The notes below the pieces were generated by a model. The model was not told the origin of the DNA and did not search any database. It saw only the letters and a program-made list of their open reading frames with translations. Both the position numbers and the translations under genes were made by a program. From positions 5,890,802 to 5,954,801 of the forward strand of contig NC_045145.1 of NCBI RefSeq assembly GCF_008831285.2: a stretch of DNA of 64,000 nt. The letters are read 5' to 3'. This DNA is from Nymphaea colorata. Lineage: Eukaryota; Streptophyta; Magnoliopsida; Nymphaeales; Nymphaeaceae. This document shows, piece by piece, positions 58,543 to 64,000 of this stretch (its first letter is position 1; every line of letters starts with the position of its first letter).

Positions 58543-59850
58543 AAGAGGGTTGAAGTGACTGAAAGGCAACAGACAAATAAATTATGTGGACATGGAAAAT
58601 TTGACCAATTGAAGCCAACTTAAAATAAGACTTAGGCTTGACATGGCCCGTGTTAAAGACCTTGAGTTACGTTAGTTTTGGCCATAACTGAGTTGAGTGG
58701 ATTTGGCCGTAGGCAATTCTAAGTTGGATTGGGATCTGGCTTGGGTTATACATATTAGGTAGGATGGCTAGAATCAACCTAGAGGTAGTTGGATATTGGA
58801 AAGTTTAATTTGACTTGAGCAAAAACCAAACTTCATGATGCTTAGGTTAAGGGCCTTAAGCAAGCCAGGTTGGCCCTATTTGAGCTAAGTGGGTTGCAAG
58901 ATATAAGGAGCATTGAAGCTTGAGTTTGCCTAAATTAGATTCCATTAGGGTTGAAGACCTAAAGTGAGTTAGGCTAGGTCCAACAAGGTAGATTTGTCTC
59001 AATATCTGGCCCAGATTGATGCTTGCTTAGGCTAAACACCTCCAGTAAGATTGATTAGACTTTAGTTGAGTTGCTTGGGTCAAAAGGGAATGGTCTGGAT
59101 CTAGTATGCTTTCGAGCTTACCTCAGACTACATGCAGATTTTAGACCTCAAGTTTGAATAAATCAGCCTTGGCCTAACTAAACTAAGTTAATGATTAAGG
59201 TTTACTGATGATGGACGAACTTAAGAGGTTGTTAATCTCATGGAAGACTAACTACATGATGCAAGAAATTTAGACATGATTTAAAACAAAGGGTTGAAGT
59301 CTACTCATGATACTAATAATGATTTATGAGGCCTAAACATAATTTAAACTTCATTTAGGAAACCTAATTTAGTAGCATATGCTAAGTTAAAGCCTAATCC
59401 ATATCATCAAGTAGAACTAAAGTTAGAAAACTTACTTGGAGAGGACAATATGGAGATAGAGGACTTAGGCAATGTGGTGGCACCTTGGGCGGAGCCACCA
59501 TAAAGGTGGTGGCAAAGAAGAGAGAGAGGAAGAGGGACACAAGTGAAGTGGGAATGGTATATGGAGAGTGACAGAGCAAAGGAGAGAGAGAGAGAATGTG
59601 GTGTGGAGATGCTGTGTAGAATGAGAGGGAATGGGCCTATTTGATGGGAAGGTAAGGGTTTAATGGTAGTTTCAATTGGGAGATGAGGTAGTCAGTACTG
59701 CAGGCAATGAATGACAGTGGTGATGATGCAGGGTGGAATTGGATAAACAATGATGTAAGATAAAAAAAATAATAAAAGAAATAAAAAACAAAAGAAAAGA
59801 GATGGTGCTAACTTTTTTGTAAATTTATATTTTTCTTTCTAAAATTTGTG
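58543..59850. other. Degenerate GGCTTAGGTTAAG-type text and GA tract, no gene
   Basis: 58650-59080 has recurring words such as TTAAGGGCCTTAAG, TTGAGTTA and AGGTTGGCCC, typical of LTR U3 decay. 59510-59600 is GA-rich (GAGAGAGAGGAAGAGGG). Confidence 0.4.
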
Positions 59851-60000
59851 CATTGCCTAATGATTATGTTCTAACAAGATGGCTTAAAGTGGTTTCCTTT
59901 CTAAAAACATGAGCTTCTAATGATTATACTCTAAAAAGATGGGGTATGGGTGGTTTTCTTCTAGAACATGCAGTTTCCTAATGATTATAGTCTAAAAAGG
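59851..60000. repeat. Three-unit repeat, period about 60 bp
   Basis: CTAATGATTATGTTCTAACAAGATGG, CTAATGATTATACTCTAAAAAGATGG and CTAATGATTATAGTCTAAAAAGG recur at about 60-bp spacing with TGGTTTCCTTTCTAAAACATG-like linkers. Confidence 0.8.
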
Positions 60001-60489
60001 GTGGGCATAAAGGGAAGTGGGTTTGGATCATGAATTCTACTCCAGGTAAGATCTAAGGCCCAAAACAACAGAAATGTGGTGGGTCTGGTTGGAGATGCTT
60101 TTGTGATCCCAAATCAAAACTGATTTCAATTTAAAGCTTGATTTTGAAATTTAACTTCCAGAAGGACTCCCTTTAACCAACATTAATCCAACAGTTGCTA
60201 TGGGTATTCTACATGATATTGTTCTGGGTTTTTTGACTTGCGTTGTACATGAAAAACAGATAAAAAGAATGAGGCAGAGTGGGCAATAGACTCTCACTTC
60301 TAAAATTTTCATTTTGAAGTCATACAAAACCAAGTTTTCTTAGTGTATCTAGAGTTTTCGATTTTGGGCAAAAAATGGTGGAGAATTTTTGGAAGGAGGA
60401 CCAATTTGGTGTGGTTGGTAATGCCTTTCTTTCTTGCTAAGCTGATTTGTATCCCAGCTTAGTGGGAAAGAAAAAGCACAACAAATGCC

Positions 60490-60635
60490 CTATTTTAAAA
60501 AGATGTTTTTTTTGAATTTCTTTAAAAGATGCCTAGTTTAGACATGAAAACGGTTTTTCTCTTTTCAAAAGACACCCCAGTTTAAAACGATTTTCCTTAA
60601 AGGTCATATTTAAAAGATGCCCCTAGTCTGAACGA
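60490..60635. repeat. Degenerate TTTAAAAGATGC-type short repeats
   Basis: TTTTAAAAAGATGT, TTTAAAAGATGCC, TTTCAAAAGACACC, TTTAAAACGAT and TTTAAAAGATGCCCC recur with GTTTAGAC/GTCTGAACG links, 30-40 bp apart. Confidence 0.6.
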
Positions 60636-62880
60636 TGTATTGTGAGATGTATGTCAATTGATGTCAAATTTTGATGGCTTGTGTTTTTATCACAATTTTA
60701 AGTCTTTCAACAAGTATCCTTACTTTTATCTTCCCGACATGATTAAGGACTCCCTTTAAACAATCACAATCAAGCTTCAAGAAACAAAGTACTTTCATTT
60801 TCATTATATGCGTGGAGAGAAGTCATTCTCTACTTCATGGTAGAGAACATTCTCTTGAAGTTTCACATTTGTTGTAGACTTTAACATTTAATGTATCAAG
60901 CCTTCGTGTACTAATGAAACAAACACAATCTTTTGTTCTCCTTCTTTTGCTTGATTTGTCTTTTTGTTCTTTTGCTTTTTCCATTTTCCTTTCTAGATTT
61001 TGTTTTTTTTTTGAAACTTTTCTTTTGGAGCCAACCTTCACTGGCAGGGAAAATCCTCACCACCTTAACAACTATAAGGCTTCACCATTTTTATGATATT
61101 GTATAGCTTTGCCCACTACTAGCCCACTTTAACTCATAGGCTTTGGTGAGATAGACATTTATAGATTATAATCTTCACGAAGTGGACATAAATCAGCTTT
61201 ACACCAAACCGTTACTCTTGATCATTAACCTAAAGGAATGACTATACTATTCGTGAGCTTACTCCTAGCAATCATTTTGTAGTATTTCCATCAAACTTTT
61301 ATTAGACATGTGGGAGTCGTTATGACATTTCAGGTTAGGCCTATGTAAGATTGCCAAAAGAATAGCATTTTCTTGGCCTCGATCCCCTCATCTTTATAAA
61401 ACTATCCTTTGCTCAAATCAAAGTCCTTTAGCTACTCAGTATCCTTTCATTGATAGTAGACATTTAAAGTTTGCCTCACTTCTCAAACTCAGGCCAAAAG
61501 ACATGACCATCAAGATCAGTCATCAATTTCTATCATCCATAGGCATTTGTAAAACTGGGTTTGATTTGAAACTTTGAAGTTTAAGTTTAGTTGGAACCTG
61601 AAGTGCAATCTGCAGTGGTAAAAGGATGTGGATTTAGAAGGCTTTGCCATGAAAACAGATGTTTAAAAGTTTTAATTGTGTTTTATTTGTGAAAAGGCTT
61701 GTGAAGTCTTGCCCTTAAAGTTTGAAATTTTTTTGGACAGGTTTGTCCCTATTTATAAAGACATGTAATGCTAGTGAGTGGCACCATTTATGAGGTCGAA
61801 ACAAAGATTTACCTTTGACATGTCAAGCTTTAGTGGCGTGTGGTCTACTACTGTTGGAGCATGCTAATTAATATATGTGACCTTGTGTGGTGGTAGGTTG
61901 AAAAGGGAGTTTAACTTTGATGTATCAGGCTCTACCGACATTGATTCAGATCAAATACAACTCTTGTTAATTTAGGAGTTGATTGAAAACAATGTTTGCT
62001 ATTTCATGATTTTAATCTCCATTTTAGGCTCCATTGCATTAGATCCCTTTGTGATTTTAATTTCCCTTGGCCTATGCAAAGTCTCAATCTACATGCCACA
62101 GTACTTGCCCATTAAGTAATAGCTTTGGGGGGTTCAATGGCTAGACCAACTTACTGGAGGCAAGGACCATCTCCTTACTATGTTCTAAAAAGAATGGGAA
62201 ACCCCAACTTTTAGAACCCATGGAGAAGACTATGCCATGTACATTGGATTTTATCTAAGTATATCAACATACCATGTTATGAAGTGTTTAATGATTATGG
62301 AAAACTTTAGGAAATCTAGTGTAGATGTCCAAGCCCATTTTCAAAACAATCATATTAGAACTGTATCTCTAGGGAGAGTTGTATTTGCATATGTGTTTAG
62401 CCATGTTTCATATTTGTTTGACAAATGCATATTTCAAGGTGTTTATTAAAACCTGGACGTAGTTCTCAAAATGTCTTCTAGTTTACCATGACTAAACCAT
62501 CCAGAATTTCAAATTTCAGTTATTCTATTGCTTAGGATTTATCTTGGTTTATGCTAGCCAAACATGACCATCATTTGGTCTTATCCTCTCTATTGGGTCA
62601 GCTTAGGTAAATTGAGTCACTTTCAGCATAGTCTGGCCATCTGCAGATCTTAATCAATTGTCTGCCTTGGCCCCCACTATCTTTTGTCTTACAATCACCA
62701 TGTTTTGGACACATCCCCAACGTCACATCGTACACTCCATCCTACAAGGAGACATAGACATAGTGATCTTTGCCACAGTTGTTCCTACCATAGGATGGTA
62801 TTCATAGTAGTTGTAGCAGTTTTTGATGGCTTATCCTAGATATCTTGATAATTTTAGATTAGAAACAATCACCCTTACTC
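60636..62880. other. AT-rich, no gene
   Basis: Probably the 5' part of the retroelement whose gag-like region begins at 62.9 kb. No LTR boundary or primer-binding site was recognised. Confidence 0.35.
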
Positions 62881-62899
62881 ATAAAAAGGAGGTGAATGG

Positions 62900-63850
62900 G
62901 CCGCTGATTTAGGCACTAGCAGAGAGATGGAAACCCTACATGTGCACATTTTGGGACCCATGGGGAGAGATGACAATGATCACAAATGAATTCTTTGGCA
63001 TCCTTCACCTCCCCCATCCGACTGGCGACATTAGAGACCCAATGGAAAGTCAATTCTTAATCAACAAAGGGGTGGTTAACTACAATGAGCTACTTCATAG
63101 GCAGACTAGATTCAAAACATGGAACTTGTAGTTAGAAAACAAATGTCTATATATCTAAGTCATGGACATCCACACCCACTTAGGAGGCAGCGCAGAGCAT
63201 ATGATGGCTCTACCAAAATCCACATAGGAGAGGACTCATAAGGCTATGCTTTTGTGCACTATTGGACTGATCATCTTCACCAACAGATAGGGCATGATGG
63301 ACTTTCATACACTTAAGTTATCAAGATGTGGGGAACCTACCATTCCAGAACCTTGTTAGTAGCCATGGTGGGACTTGCCTTTTTATACAAAGAACTCACT
63401 AGATATGCTATGATGTAGTCCTCAACAATCGAAGGGTGCATTTGGTTATTGTAGGAATGGTTCTATCAAGACACAATCAAGGATGAGTGATTACACACAC
63501 TCTACATGCATATCGTTAGCTGCTGGATGACAGGACTAAGAAACAAGTCCTGTGGTACTTCTATGATCGAGAGACACCTACTACCAGGTATACTTATCAT
63601 GAGCAGTACATAGACATTTTGAACTAGCACCATTTTCGTCATGTCCTATCACCTGAAGAGATGCATAGCTCAGGTCTCTTGAATACAATTGACTTATTTT
63701 GATGTCCTGAAAGGATATCCCATCGTCATCAATCAGCATCTATGGTCAGAGGATTGGGATCATGTTAGAACCTTGGCAGCAGCAAATTGGTCGACCATTT
63801 AGGGGGACAATCTTGTTCATGATCGACTTAATAGGTCTGCATTGTACATG
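62900..63850 (+). pseudogene. Second gag-like N-terminal region (element G), broken
   Basis: TFWDPWGEMTMITNEFFGIL and DPMESQFLINK match element F at 36.8 kb. Further on, in changed frames, MLLCTIGLIIFTNR resembles the LSLYGLIIFP hydrophobic stretch of the plant DUF7745 or mobile-domain-like proteins found with some Ty3 elements, though I cannot confirm the family. It runs out of recognisable sequence near 63850, 150 bases from the window end. The rest of the element would lie beyond. Confidence 0.48.
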
Positions 63851-64000
63851 TCACGGTGGAGGAGTTTTACTCCTAGTACTTATTGTTGTTGAGACTATTT
63901 TTTTACTCTAAGCATATTAAATGAATAAAATTCTAGTTTTTGATTCTCCTTTTCTTACGTGTCGTGTGCTTCTAAAGAACACATCTTTTGTGTACTTCCA

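Overview
This window is nuclear DNA of a land plant, almost certainly a flowering plant. The evidence is Ty1/copia and Ty3 LTR retrotransposons with initiator-tRNA-Met primer-binding sites, hAT-like and Mutator-like non-autonomous DNA elements, many microsatellites, AT-rich spacers and a GT-AG spliced host gene. I cannot name the species. There is no sign of bacterial, organellar or viral gene organisation, and I recognised no tRNA, rRNA or CRISPR.

Only one host gene is convincing. It lies on the minus strand. Exon 1 (30150-30056) encodes a start methionine and a signal peptide, exon 2 (29961-29853) a cysteine-rich segment, and exon 3 (5383-5051) the rest of a small cysteine-rich ectodomain. 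The splice phases agree: 2 then 1 base across intron 1, phase 0 across intron 2. Intron 1 is 94 bp, but intron 2 is 24,469 bp and holds almost all the transposons of the left half. The 3' exon or exons, expected to carry a membrane anchor, were not found in positions 1-5050.

Intron 2, read from low to high coordinates, holds a nested stack. A nearly complete copia (A, 6231-11344, minus, both LTRs kept) sits beside an older plus-strand copia (B), which is itself split by a Mutator-like element (11951-12972, 10-bp duplication). Next come a third copia remnant with its 3' LTR (C, 13861-15323) and a fourth copia (D) split inside its reverse transcriptase by a 3.1-kb solo LTR (15630-18765, duplication GTTTC). 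A Mutator-like end, a Ty3 integrase scrap and a long minus-strand copia with 5' LTR (E, 19926-24310) follow. Then come a CA/TA microsatellite, a hAT-like element with a perfect 8-bp duplication (25243-26067), and two related LTR-like blocks, one split by another small hAT-like element (27547-27875). A short relative of the 25-kb hAT-like element lies at 3280-3596, outside intron 2 and beyond exon 3.

The right half (about 30.2-64 kb) is intergenic and dominated by old, very degenerate Ty3-type elements. Element F (plus, about 32.8-44.1 kb) keeps recognisable gag, reverse transcriptase, RNase H and integrase pieces. A related minus-strand element (H) has a polypurine tract near 51.6 kb and an inverted copy of F's post-integrase segment at 52.1 kb. 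Further plus-strand LTR-like sequence lies at 53-54 kb, and a second copy of F's gag-like N-terminal region at 62.9 kb runs towards the window end. Family-specific minisatellites and LTR-internal duplications are common here. No intact transposon ORF remains in the window: all are broken by stops or frameshifts, so none is expected to be autonomous.
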